Source of the DNA: Methylomicrobium lacus_A
GTDB taxonomy: Bacteria > Pseudomonadota > Gammaproteobacteria > Methylococcales > Methylomonadaceae
Direction: 5' to 3'
DNA length: 64,000 bases
NCBI RefSeq assembly: GCF_041897535.1
Contig: NZ_CP169217.1
Coordinates: 2,790,001 to 2,854,000, forward strand
Shown: positions 52,111 to 61,389 of the stretch, in pieces
Layout: each line of letters opens with the position of its first letter
Numbering within the stretch: the first letter of the stretch is position 1
Notes under the pieces: generated by a model
The model's input: the letters and a program-made list of their open reading frames with translations, nothing else
Databases searched by the model: none
What the model was told of the DNA's origin: nothing
Translations under genes and position numbers: made by a program

Positions 52111-52776
52111 TTACCAGGAAGCCGGCGGTTTGTTTTCTATCCTGAGCGATTTATCCTGGACCACGATATAACCGCCCTTGGTCAATTCCTTCATGATCTT
52201 ATTGATCATCTCCCGGGACGAACCGACCATATTCGCCAGTTCCTGCTGGGTGGGACGGTTGTGGATCACCGCCACGCCATTTTCCTGATTCGCCATGTCT
52301 TGCAGGACCTTGATCGTACGCTCATAAACGTTCGACAAAGCCATCTGCTTGACCCGTTCGGTCAAGTGCATCACTTTTTCCGAAAGTTCGCGCAATAATT
52401 CGGCGACCGCCTCCGGATGGCTTTCCAGCCAGACCTTGAAATCGTCCCGCGATATCATGCCGCACATGGTTTTTTCGAGCGTTTCGACCGATGCTGAACG
52501 CGGCTCGCCGCAGAGCAGGGCCAGTTCGCCGAAATAGGAGCCTAATTCCTGCACTCCCAGCGTCACTTCCTTGCTTTTTTCATCGCTGGTATAAACCCTC
52601 ACCTTGCCGGAAATGATCACATACAAAGAATTGCCCTCATCGCCTTCCGAAATGATCACCGCCTGTTTGGGAAACTTCACCATTTTCGCCTTTGCCGCCA
52701 AGGCTGCAACGGCCTCGTCGGGCACCTGCGAAAGAAAGGAAATGTTTTTTAGGCTTGAGAAAACTTCTTGTTGCAT
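52111..52776 (-). CDS. Crp/Fnr-family transcriptional regulator
   Basis: This 221-residue protein has an N-terminal cyclic-nucleotide-binding domain (about 10-125). The phosphate-binding cassette reads SYFGELALLCGEPRSASVE, keeping the Gly, Glu, Arg and Ser that contact cAMP in Crp. A dimerisation helix follows, then an HTH with RPTQQELANMVGSSREMINK, in which the Crp Arg-Glu pair (SRE) is retained and the next Arg is Lys. It therefore looks like a cAMP-responsive Crp rather than an iron-sulfur Fnr, as the N-terminal cysteine cluster is absent. It lies 148 nt downstream of a small membrane gene and at the end of a run with a class III cyclase. Confidence 0.92.
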   Translation of the reverse strand: MQQEVFSSLKNISFLSQVPDEAVAALAAKAKMVKFPKQAVIISEGDEGNSLYVIISGKVRVYTSDEKSKEVTLGVQELGSYFGELALLCGEPRSASVETLEKTMCGMISRDDFKVWLESHPEAVAELLRELSEKVMHLTERVKQMALSNVYERTIKVLQDMANQENGVAVIHNRPTQQELANMVGSSREMINKIMKELTKGGYIVVQDKSLRIENKPPASW

Positions 52777-52924
52777 GGCTGGGCCTTTTTATGCTGAGAT
52801 TTTTAGACGGCTTTCCGGGTGCCGCTGTCTCGCTAAGTCTGCGGCACACCAAGAAAAAATCCGGGATAACAATGATTCACTAAATGTTAAAAAGCTTTAA
52901 ATTCATGATATTGGGTATTTATTT

Positions 52925-53182
52925 TTAGCATGTCGTGCAGGCCTTCACGCCACTAATATATCTCCACATGTAGCCATTTGTGCAGGTGTTGGATGTGCAA
53001 TTTGCCGGGTCGACAACTTGAAAGGCCATGGAAGTGACTTTCGGGCTATCCGTTTTAAATGACATATAAGCGACTGCCGCTAACACGATGGCAAAAAAAA
53101 TTAAGACCTTTGACGATGGCTTGGGGATTTTTTTTACGGCTAAAAAGCTGTCTTTTTTATGGCTAACGGCATGTGAGTTCAT
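52925..53182 (-). CDS. Small membrane protein with C-terminal CxxC
   Basis: GGAG 8 nt before ATG 53182 supports this 85-residue gene. It has a basic cytoplasmic N-terminus, one transmembrane helix (VLIFFAIVLAAVAYMSF, about 26-42) and a short extracytoplasmic part. That part contains four cysteines: CTSNTC near residues 62-67 and a terminal CTTC. The paired cysteines could form disulfides or bind a metal or haem. It lies between the FecR-TPR-barrel gene and the Crp gene, all on one strand, with gaps of 73 and 148 nt. No family was recognised. Confidence 0.6.
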   Translation of the reverse strand: MNSHAVSHKKDSFLAVKKIPKPSSKVLIFFAIVLAAVAYMSFKTDSPKVTSMAFQVVDPANCTSNTCTNGYMWRYISGVKACTTC

Positions 53183-53255
53183 TTTTTTTGCTCCAAGTGA
53201 TAGTTAATCTAGGGTTTTATCAAAAATAAAATGCTTTTTTAGTCGAATTTCCAAT

Positions 53256-56200
53256 TTAAAACGACAAGGTAAGGCGGCTAAACAGGAATCTTCCCTGCGG
53301 GAAGCTTGGATAATTAACATCGGTGCCCTGAAAGTTGAATTTCTCATCCAATAAGTTTTTTATGCCTAATGCGGCTAAACCATGACGACGGGGTAAACGG
53401 TAGCCAATTTCGGTATCCAAAAGCCAAAATCGAGAAGATGCGAAACTTTCAGTGCCATCGAGCTTTGAAGTGAATAGGCCTGACTGGTTGACATAAGATA
53501 AACTCAGCTTTGATTGAAACCCGGATGGATGATAAAGGTTTCCGAATACCTGCGCTCGATGTGTTTCCAGGTCTGTAAAAAAATTGGAATTATTATTTGC
53601 GGTATCAAAAAAATTGTTATTTCGATTCAGTTTTTCATAATTGTATTCTGCGCCGAGCGAAACAAATTCATTGGATGTCCAATTAATATAAGTCCGGGCA
53701 TTTTTTTCATTCCACCGGGTTTTGTCAAAAGTCGGACTGAAGATGGTAATAAATGGGGTCTCGATGTACCGCCTGGAAACTTCCGCCCCGGCAAATAGCC
53801 GGGCATTCAATCTGTGATCCAACCCAAATCCGATACGCCGCGCGATCGCTCCATCGATGTCGTCGAAAAATTGATTGAAGCCGGCAATTTGTGTGGGCTC
53901 CAGCGTCTGCTTTTGGATAATTCCGCGCTTTAAAGAACGAAAAGCTGCAAATCTGAACGTCGTGCTTTTTGTCGGATTCCAGGTTACCCCAAACTTAGGG
54001 TTCAGTGGGTTGCTGCTATAGTCTGGCGTTAATGATGATAGGTCATTGGGTTTTTTAATTTGATAAAAATCTTGTGATACTCCGGTCGTAATCAAAAAAT
54101 TTGGAATAACTTTTGTGTTTGCGTAGAGATAAAAGGCTTTATGCTCCGATTTTGCGTTTAGGTTTAGAGCCTGGAAAAAAAAATTATCAACCGAAGAAAA
54201 GTCTAAATTCTGATTTTGGTTTTGGTCGGAAATATAGTTTATGCCCGACGTCAAATCAAAATGTTCATTGAGGTAGAGGTGTTGCAATTCATATTGCGTG
54301 CCTTCAACTTTACGGGAAAAGTTCAAATGGGTACCGGGAAAGATCTCTTCAATGCCGGAAAAATTTTCTTCTCTATGAACAATAGAGGCTAATAAATTGG
54401 AATTCTCGTTAAACTCATAATGAAAGCCGCCACGAATGGAATTGCTTTCATTTTGTCCGTGATTTATGAGAGAGAATTGATCCCTGAAAAAACCCTGATT
54501 GATGTCTCCGAATTCATCTTCAGATCGACGTAGTTCAACTTGTACATTGGCGTTGGTCGTGACGGCGGCCTGCGCAAAAAAATTGTATATATCTTTTTTC
54601 TGCGCATTATTTTCTCGATAACCGTCGGTATGGTAATGAAACTGGCCTAAACTATAGGAAAATCTATCCCATACGCCGGACTGTACGGCTTCATCACTCC
54701 AGGTATCGTGGCTGCCATAGAATCCTGATGCCTGTAGAGCCAGTCGATTCCGGGTAAATAACGGATTATATTCATTGAAAGAAGTAATTTGGGGGCCCAG
54801 GCTATCTAATATCAATATATTGGACTCTGCGGCCTGCGGCTGTACAGGGGTTATATTGATGGGCTGTAATAGCTGCGCTTTCAATAGCTCGCTTAGACGC
54901 GAAACTTCATGCCGGGGCAAGGCCGCATAGTTATCCGATAATAAACGGTGGGCAGAATAGTTGCCGGGATCTTGATTGATTGAGTTCCAGCCCTCAAGCA
55001 AGCCGCGCTGTTGAAAACCCAGGTCATTATAGATACGGCCAAGGCTGGCGCTACGCGCCGCACTATCGCTATCCAATAACAGTCTGGACCGGTAAACTCC
55101 CCGGTTGTCATTCAATTCGATCGCCTTTTGCATGTCATGCAGGGCTTCAACCGGCCGGTTGATGGTTTGTTTCAGGATTGCATCGTAAAACCAGGGCGTC
55201 GGGTCTTTCGGGTCCATCTCCTTGGCAAGGTTCAATTCGGTGCCGGCATAGTCCTTGTTGCGCAATTCATAATAGGCTTTGCCGAGATAGCTTCGGCTCA
55301 CTGCATCAGTCGGGGCGAGGTTGACCGCGGTTTCGAGCTCGCGGGTGCCTTCCTGGAGCGCGCCCTTGCGGATTTTAGCGAGCCCCAGACCCAGCCTGGC
55401 GATCGGATCGGAGGAATCCAGCGCCAGCGCCTGTTCGAAAGCCCGTTTGGCGGCGGCGGTGTCGACTTGCGCGAGGTCGGCGAAGCCTAGGACGGTCTTT
55501 GTCCGGGCCAGTTGCGGATTCAATTGTTCGGCTTTTTGCGCGGCCAGCAATGCCTCGTCACGGTGGCCGGTCGAAAGCTGCAATTCCGCGAGCCGAGCCC
55601 AGGCCAGCGCATCCTCCGGCGCCAGTTGTGTCGCTTGTTGGGTGGCGCTCAACGCCTCTTCGATTTTAAATAAGGACTGATAGGCGTAGGAGAGGGCGAT
55701 TTTGGCGACCGATGATTTCGGATCCAGCGACTCCGCCTTGTGCGCCAGTTCCAGGGCGGTATCTTGCCGGTTTTTGGCGACCGCAATCACCGCCTGTAGC
55801 GCATACAGCGTGCTGGGGTCATGGTGCAGCCGTTGGGCCTGGTCGATGCTGGCCGATGCCTCGTCGACGCGGCCCACCGTGAGCAAGAGCGAGGCTTTCA
55901 GCGCCGCCACATCGGCATGCTGAGCATCGATCGAGACGCCATCCAGTAGGGTCAGTGCCTGCTGTACGTCGCCTTGCCGATAGGCTGCCAGCGCCGACGC
56001 CAATACCGGATCGGCAGGTGTGGCGTAATGTTGATAATCGATAAGCGGCGGATAGAACAATGCCCATTGGACCGCATCCGTTGGGGCCACTGTCAGCGCT
56101 TGCAGGCGGGGCGGCTGATTTTGGGAGGCACTGCCCACATAGCCTTTTTTGATATGGATGCGGCCGGCGGCGTTGGTGGCCGCGACCTGGCCGTCGAATA

Positions 56201-56651
56201 CGGCAATTTGGGCTTGCCGGCTGTCGACCGTGACCAGAAATTCGGTGCCTTCATGCACCGCGTTGATAAACGGCGTCTGAACGTCCAGCCGTTGCGGCTG
56301 TCGGCTGCGGAAATAGCTGACTCCCTCCAATAATTTCAGCAGCCAAGGCGAGCTTTCTTTCTTGGGCTCCGAGAAAATCAACGTGGAGCCTTGGTCGAGC
56401 GTAATCAGCGATTCATTGCTTAACACCAGCGTGGCGCGGCTCCATTTTTGGGTGCGGAGGGTTTCGCCGGGACAAAAACTGTCATCCGCGTGTACCTGCG
56501 CCCATGCCGGATTGCCGGGTGATTGCCGGGTCACTTTGCCCTGGAGGGAGACGACTTTGGCGACCGGTTGCGTGCACAGCGATGCGGCCTCAACTGCGAG
56601 AGGCGCGAGCAGAAAAAGCAGCAATGGGTAAAGCTTAGGTCTTCGATGCAT
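53256..56651 (-). CDS. FecR-TPR-outer-membrane-barrel fusion protein
   Basis: This 1131-residue protein has a signal peptide (residues 1-22, ending VEA). A FecR-type domain follows (about 30-165: VVSLQGKVTRQSPGNPAW, LITLDQGSTLIFSEP, FINAVHEGTEFLVTVDSRQAQIAVFDGQV). A series of TPR units covers about 195-560 (for example LDGVSIDAQHADVAALKASLLLTVGRVDEA). The remaining ~500 residues alternate as long beta-strands and end FPQGRFLFSRLTLSF, a terminal Phe typical of outer-membrane barrels, with GIKNLLDEKFNFQGTDVNYPSFP resembling the end of TonB-dependent receptors. No plug domain or TonB box was recognised. It follows a CHASE2 cyclase gene by 97 nt, a pairing known in other bacteria. Confidence 0.8.
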   Translation of the reverse strand: MHRRPKLYPLLLFLLAPLAVEAASLCTQPVAKVVSLQGKVTRQSPGNPAWAQVHADDSFCPGETLRTQKWSRATLVLSNESLITLDQGSTLIFSEPKKESSPWLLKLLEGVSYFRSRQPQRLDVQTPFINAVHEGTEFLVTVDSRQAQIAVFDGQVAATNAAGRIHIKKGYVGSASQNQPPRLQALTVAPTDAVQWALFYPPLIDYQHYATPADPVLASALAAYRQGDVQQALTLLDGVSIDAQHADVAALKASLLLTVGRVDEASASIDQAQRLHHDPSTLYALQAVIAVAKNRQDTALELAHKAESLDPKSSVAKIALSYAYQSLFKIEEALSATQQATQLAPEDALAWARLAELQLSTGHRDEALLAAQKAEQLNPQLARTKTVLGFADLAQVDTAAAKRAFEQALALDSSDPIARLGLGLAKIRKGALQEGTRELETAVNLAPTDAVSRSYLGKAYYELRNKDYAGTELNLAKEMDPKDPTPWFYDAILKQTINRPVEALHDMQKAIELNDNRGVYRSRLLLDSDSAARSASLGRIYNDLGFQQRGLLEGWNSINQDPGNYSAHRLLSDNYAALPRHEVSRLSELLKAQLLQPINITPVQPQAAESNILILDSLGPQITSFNEYNPLFTRNRLALQASGFYGSHDTWSDEAVQSGVWDRFSYSLGQFHYHTDGYRENNAQKKDIYNFFAQAAVTTNANVQVELRRSEDEFGDINQGFFRDQFSLINHGQNESNSIRGGFHYEFNENSNLLASIVHREENFSGIEEIFPGTHLNFSRKVEGTQYELQHLYLNEHFDLTSGINYISDQNQNQNLDFSSVDNFFFQALNLNAKSEHKAFYLYANTKVIPNFLITTGVSQDFYQIKKPNDLSSLTPDYSSNPLNPKFGVTWNPTKSTTFRFAAFRSLKRGIIQKQTLEPTQIAGFNQFFDDIDGAIARRIGFGLDHRLNARLFAGAEVSRRYIETPFITIFSPTFDKTRWNEKNARTYINWTSNEFVSLGAEYNYEKLNRNNNFFDTANNNSNFFTDLETHRAQVFGNLYHPSGFQSKLSLSYVNQSGLFTSKLDGTESFASSRFWLLDTEIGYRLPRRHGLAALGIKNLLDEKFNFQGTDVNYPSFPQGRFLFSRLTLSF

Positions 56652-56748
56652 ATCGATCGCTTGGGCTATAAAACGGAATCCAACGTGTTTTTAGGTCTCC
56701 CTAACTAAAACGTTATCTAGATTAACATTTATTGTATGCATGTGGCGA

Positions 56749-58998
56749 TCATAAATGCAACTGATTGATTGGACTGCCTAGCTCGATGCGTGCCGGCTGG
56801 TCAAGAAGCCCGGTTTCCGGCGGGCGCTGACGCAGATATTGGATATAAAAAAGCGTCGGCCCATCGCCCGGATGCTGCCGGTCGATGTCGAGAAAAGCGT
56901 TCAGCGCCTCGGCCCAGCGGTGGCTTTGAAATAATTTGAGCGCATCGCTAAAGGCTTCGGCTAAGGGAGGCCAGACCGGATCAAGCTGATCGAGCGGGGC
57001 AATCAGTTCGAAGAGTTCGACCGGCTGGGTCTTTCCTTTCAGCACGAAGGCGCCGACTTCCCGAGTGAAAAAGCCGGGCAAACCCTCGATCACGCTGGCA
57101 GATACCAGGATCTGCGTGCCCAGCAGCTTGTTCAAGCCTTCGATGCGCACGGCGGTGTTCACGATATCGCCGACCGCGCGGTATTCGAAATGCTCCATCG
57201 CGCCGACGTTGCCCAAATGCATCTCGCCGAAATGCAAACCCAGGCGTGTCGGCAATTGATAAGGCTGCGACCGGTTAAAATGGTCGACGGCCGTTTTGAT
57301 TTCCAGCGCGGCATGGCAGGCGTTGATTTTGTGCTGGGATTCTTCCGATGGCGTGGCCCATAAGGCCAGCATCGCATCGCCAATTACATCGGAAATGATG
57401 CCGTGATGATGTTTGACGAGCGGGAACATCGCCCCATAGTACCGGTTCAGGAGCGCATTCAGGGTCAGAGGATCCATCGTTTCGGACAGCGTCGTGTATC
57501 GGCCCGCATCGGTCGCCATGCAAACGCCGTGCACCAGCTCGCCATAATGCGGCATCGCTTCCAGTCTGGCCTGATTGGCAATGGCGCTGACCACGTTATC
57601 CGGCAGATAATAGCTGAGCGTCTTATGCAGGTTTTGCTGATCCTGTTTGTTTTTTTGTAAATAAGAAAAGATCATCACGGCCGCGACCGCAGGCGTTTGC
57701 AAGAGCAGGGGCACACACAACGGCAACCAGAGATGGTCGGCGGTAAAGCGGAAATAGGCGAAGGCCGCGTAGCCTGCGGTCAGTAGGATGACTAAAACTG
57801 TCGCCAGCCGGTAGGTACACACGCGGCACACGCCAAACAGCAGGAAGCTCCAGAACAGCACCAGAGCACATTGAGTTTGCAGCGGCAAAGGCCGTATGCC
57901 GCTGCCGTCGATCAGATTGGCGGCAGCGGTTGCGACAATTTCGGTGGAACTGAGGGTGGCGCTGATGTCGCCGGAAAAATCGGTATAAAATCCCTGTAAC
58001 TTTTCCGGTTCGAGATTTTCGGAGTAGCCGATCAGAATGACTTTATGGCGGAAAAGTTTGGGATTCAAGCGCTTATCTTCCAGAACCTGATGGAAAGGCA
58101 GGGTGGTAATCGTGCCGGCTTTACCGTAATGATTGAAGTAGCGGTTGTCGGCGCCTTTAGCCAAGGCAAACCACGACCGCAATAAACGCAAGGTTTCCTG
58201 CGGATAATTTGCTCTGGCCAGCAGATCGTTGAATTGAGGCAAGGATTGGGCGGCAAATGCTTGGCGGATCTGGGTGGCAATTCCAAAAACCGAAGCTTTG
58301 GCGGCCAGCTGGTCAAACGTCGGCGGCAAAGTCGCTTGCAGTGCAGGATCGATTTGACGCAGCAGGCGCAAGATTTCGGGATAAGCCCGTTTCAATACGA
58401 AGCATTCAAAAACCACGACAGGAAAGGTAGAGATGCCGCCGGCGCTTTGTTTGAATGTCCAGAACTGCTTGACGGTCGTGACCGTCTTGGGAAGCGGGAA
58501 AGGCGCCGCGCCGAGCGCGGCATGGGCTAAAACCGGAATCGGGTCGATGACCTTTTCATAAGTAAATGCCTTGGCGGGATCGGCGGACGGAAACGTGTAT
58601 TGTTTTAAATAGTTGCTGAGAATCACGTTGCTGCCGGCCGCGATGGCTTTGGCGAGTTTGGTGTCGTTGGAAGGCTCGCGGTCTTCGCCGAAATAGATGT
58701 TCAAGGCGATCACGGCAGGGTCGTAGCGGTTTAAGGTTTCGATTAAGCGGGCATAGACCGATCGCGGCCATTTTTCCGGATTCTCGGGCAAGTGCAACTG
58801 TTCCGGCGATGATTTATCCAGGGTAACGATGATGACGTCGCGAGGTGAGGCGATCCCCCCGCGGGCTTTGAACAGCCAGGGCAAGCCCCATTCTTCCTCG
58901 AGGTAAAGACCCGGCATCGTCGCGCTGAGGAGGGCTCCCAAGAACCCTATCAGCAAGGCCGAGACAACCGCATTCGAGGTTTTTTTATAAACATTCAT
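56749..58998 (-). CDS. CHASE2-domain class III nucleotidyl cyclase
   Basis: This 749-residue inner-membrane sensor has an N-terminal helix (about 12-32), an extracytoplasmic CHASE2 domain (about 35-365, starting with RDVIIVTLDKSSPEQLHLPE), three transmembrane helices (about 370-445) and a cytoplasmic cyclase domain (about 485-665). Metal-binding Asp497 (ATDAGRY) and Asp541 (VIGDAMLALW) are present, and so are the transition-state Asn and Arg (DIVNTAVRIEG). The position that usually holds the purine-selecting Lys (DKYIGD) is Asp537 (SDVIGD), so base recognition is not canonical. The predicted product is cAMP. A C-terminal tail of about 80 residues follows. It heads a same-strand run ending in a Crp-type regulator. 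Confidence 0.9.
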   Translation of the reverse strand: MNVYKKTSNAVVSALLIGFLGALLSATMPGLYLEEEWGLPWLFKARGGIASPRDVIIVTLDKSSPEQLHLPENPEKWPRSVYARLIETLNRYDPAVIALNIYFGEDREPSNDTKLAKAIAAGSNVILSNYLKQYTFPSADPAKAFTYEKVIDPIPVLAHAALGAAPFPLPKTVTTVKQFWTFKQSAGGISTFPVVVFECFVLKRAYPEILRLLRQIDPALQATLPPTFDQLAAKASVFGIATQIRQAFAAQSLPQFNDLLARANYPQETLRLLRSWFALAKGADNRYFNHYGKAGTITTLPFHQVLEDKRLNPKLFRHKVILIGYSENLEPEKLQGFYTDFSGDISATLSSTEIVATAAANLIDGSGIRPLPLQTQCALVLFWSFLLFGVCRVCTYRLATVLVILLTAGYAAFAYFRFTADHLWLPLCVPLLLQTPAVAAVMIFSYLQKNKQDQQNLHKTLSYYLPDNVVSAIANQARLEAMPHYGELVHGVCMATDAGRYTTLSETMDPLTLNALLNRYYGAMFPLVKHHHGIISDVIGDAMLALWATPSEESQHKINACHAALEIKTAVDHFNRSQPYQLPTRLGLHFGEMHLGNVGAMEHFEYRAVGDIVNTAVRIEGLNKLLGTQILVSASVIEGLPGFFTREVGAFVLKGKTQPVELFELIAPLDQLDPVWPPLAEAFSDALKLFQSHRWAEALNAFLDIDRQHPGDGPTLFYIQYLRQRPPETGLLDQPARIELGSPINQLHL

Positions 58999-59537
58999 GA
59001 TCAGGAAGCGCGCGAAGGGGCTGTTATGATCGATTTGGCTGAATGCTCAGAACCCAGGGATCAAAAAGCCGTGAACTAGCCTGACATTATAGCCTTGACC
59101 ACGGAAGAAAGGGGAAAGTCGTAAGCGAGAACAATACATTGCTCGGCAAGTCGTTCGGCAATCCGCAAGAGGGGCGGAGGGGGGAAGAGTAGGCCGTAAC
59201 CGCTTGCCCGGCGCGGCTGAAAAGTATGGGAACGTCCCTGTCCCCTGGAGTTTGGAGGCATCGCTGAGTGAGCTTGTTCTTTGAAGATCTCTGAACTCAA
59301 GATCAGTTGCCTTGGCTATGGAGGTGTCTTGCGTGCGTCAGGAGAGGGACTGGGCGTGCGACAAGACCGGTCAACGCGTAAACATAGCAAGGCGACAGGT
59401 ACCAAGGGCTGAAACATTGAACGACTTTAGAGTACCGCCGAACGCTGAATGAAGATAGTAAAAAATACACAGCAAGCAGGTGAATTTTTCACATGATGCC
59501 GCATGCGCATTCTCACGCCGAAGAGTGAGGGCCTCCG
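58999..59537. other. Intergenic region between cyclase and yicC
   Basis: This 539-nt stretch contains no supported gene. Frames on the minus strand (59076-59300 and the overlap with yicC) have no family resemblance or ribosome-binding site. A short inverted repeat CTCAC...GTGAG at about 59512-59530, just after the yicC stop, could be a weak transcription end. The cyclase promoter must lie at the left part, but no consensus box was found. Confidence 0.4.
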
Positions 59538-60404
59538 CTATTCGATGTTCTGAATCTGTTCCCGAATCTGCTCGATCAGCACCTTCAGTTCGATCGAGAT
59601 TTTGGTGATTTCCTTGTCGGACGATTTTGCGCCCATCGTGTTCGCTTCGCGGTTCATTTCCTGCATCAGAAAATCGAGCCGCCGGCCGACCGGTTCGTCC
59701 TGCTGGACCACGCGCAACACTTCCTTGATGTGCGTCTCGAGCCGGTCCAGTTCTTCGGCGATGTCGAGTTTTTGCGTCAGAAACACCAGTTCCTGTTCGA
59801 GCCGGTCGAAATCGGGCTGGGCGACCATATCGGTGATGCGGTCCTTCAGTTTGTTGCGGATCGCTTGCAGGACGTCGGGCATGCGCTTTTTGGCGGCTTC
59901 GGTATAAATCTGCATTTTCCGGCAACGATCCTCGATCAGTATTTGGAGTTGTTGGCCTTCCCGCTCGCGCACCTCCAGCAGCTTCAGCAAGGTCCGGTTG
60001 ACCAGTTCGGCGATGCCCCGGTTCAGCTCATCCTTGTCCAGTTCGGGCTCCTGCTGGATGCCTGGAAAGGCCAGCACATCGAGCGCGGAAAAGGACTGCG
60101 GCGCGGTCATCTGTTCCTCGATCTGCCGTGCCGCGGTCAACAGCGCGGCCACAGCGTCGCGGTTAACGAACAGGCTTTGCGAGTCCTTGATCTGCTTCTT
60201 GCTGGTGATCGTGCACTCGATCTTGCCGCGGCTGATCTTTGCCATGATCGCGGAGCGTATTTCGGTCTCGGCAAAACGCAGACGTTCCGGCAGCTTGATC
60301 AGGATGTCGGTATAACGGTGATTGACCGAACGTAATTCACAATTAATCGTCAGCGCGCCGATTTCGGTTTCACTGCTGGCAAACGCCGTCATACTTTTAG
60401 TCAT
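59538..60404 (-). CDS. yicC: YicC-family endoribonuclease
   Basis: This 288-residue soluble protein begins MTKSMTAFASSETEIGALTI, the YicC N-terminal signature. It has the LRSVNHRYTDILIKLPERLR motif near residue 30 and the DUF1732 C-terminal helical domain (LDFLMQEMNREANTMGAKSSD near 250), which completes the family pattern. Members are hexameric, metal-dependent RNases that take part in RNA decay. AGGTG 6 nt before ATG 60404 is the ribosome-binding site. It diverges from the kinase gene with 43 nt between starts, and TATAAT-like bases at 60413-60418 can be read as -10 elements on either strand. Confidence 0.95.
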   Translation of the reverse strand: MTKSMTAFASSETEIGALTINCELRSVNHRYTDILIKLPERLRFAETEIRSAIMAKISRGKIECTITSKKQIKDSQSLFVNRDAVAALLTAARQIEEQMTAPQSFSALDVLAFPGIQQEPELDKDELNRGIAELVNRTLLKLLEVREREGQQLQILIEDRCRKMQIYTEAAKKRMPDVLQAIRNKLKDRITDMVAQPDFDRLEQELVFLTQKLDIAEELDRLETHIKEVLRVVQQDEPVGRRLDFLMQEMNREANTMGAKSSDKEITKISIELKVLIEQIREQIQNIE

Positions 60405-60447
60405 TATTCACCTATAATAAGCGGGGCTTAGAATCGAATGTGCACAG

Positions 60448-61389
60448 ATGGCGGAATATTACGAACCCGAAACCTATCCAAAAGAATGGAACTATCTCCA
60501 AACCGGCACCATTATAGACCAGTATGTGATCGAACGGGAATTGGCGCACGGCGGATTCAGCTCGGTTTATCTGGCGCGGCAGACTTCCGACCAGGTTCAG
60601 GTTGCGATCAAGGAATATTTGCCGCGCAAATTGGCGCACCGGACCTGGAACAATGTGGTCGTGGTCAACGACGAAGAGTCTCAGGCCTTGTTCAAGCGCG
60701 GCCGGCGGCTGTTTTTTGAAGAAGCTCGCGTGTTGGCGACCTTGAAGCATCCGAATATCGTCGAAGTGATCAATTTCTTTGAAGCCAATTCGACCGCTTA
60801 CATGGTGATGGTTTACAACTACGGTGTCACGCTCGAAAAAGTGTTGGCGAGGAAAGCCTTGGATGCCAGCGAAGCCTTCGTGAAGGCGGTATTCAATAGC
60901 CTATTGGACGGCGTCGGCCACATTCATGAACACCGCTATCTGCATCTGGACATCAAACCGGCCAACATTCTGGTGCGGCCCGGCAATGATGCGGTATTGC
61001 TCGATTTCGGCGCGTTTCAGGCCTTTCCGGCCGTCAGGCCTCAGCAGCAGACCAAGGTGTTGACGAAGGGATTTTCGCCGATCGAACAATATAATCTGTG
61101 CGCGCCGCTCGGGCCGTGGACCGATATTTATGCGATCGGTTCGAGCATGCGCGCCTGTTTGGAGTTGAAATCGCCGCAGCCGGCGCCCGAACGCGCGGAA
61201 AAAGACATGCTGGAGCCTGCGGCAAAAGTGTTCAAGAAGAAATATTCCGCGCCGTTATTGCAGGCGATCGACTGGGCGATGGGGCTGTATCCGAAGGATA
61301 GGCCGCAATCCGCCGCCGAGCTCAGGGAGGCGTTGAACGCCGAGTCCAGCGCCTCAAAGTCCCTTGCTGCGGTTTTCCATACGCCGTAG
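60448..61389 (+). CDS. Soluble serine/threonine protein kinase
   Basis: This 313-residue Hanks-type kinase has no transmembrane helix. All core motifs are present: glycine-rich loop ELAHGGFSSVYLA (about 34-46), VAIKEYLP with the ATP-anchoring Lys, catalytic loop YLHLDIKPANILV with its Asp, and the DFG motif VLLDFGAFQ. The activation-segment region TKGFSPIEQYN follows. An unusual HLD rather than HRD places it among non-RD kinases. It diverges from yicC and overlaps a RimK-like gene at their 3' ends by 36 nt. No phosphatase gene is close; partners are unknown. No clear Shine-Dalgarno sequence was seen. Confidence 0.88.
   Translation: MAEYYEPETYPKEWNYLQTGTIIDQYVIERELAHGGFSSVYLARQTSDQVQVAIKEYLPRKLAHRTWNNVVVVNDEESQALFKRGRRLFFEEARVLATLKHPNIVEVINFFEANSTAYMVMVYNYGVTLEKVLARKALDASEAFVKAVFNSLLDGVGHIHEHRYLHLDIKPANILVRPGNDAVLLDFGAFQAFPAVRPQQQTKVLTKGFSPIEQYNLCAPLGPWTDIYAIGSSMRACLELKSPQPAPERAEKDMLEPAAKVFKKKYSAPLLQAIDWAMGLYPKDRPQSAAELREALNAESSASKSLAAVFHTP

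Noticed and set aside
59076..59300. A 74-codon frame between the cyclase and yicC
   Set aside because: Low-complexity, no start signal, no resemblance to any family; treated as intergenic.
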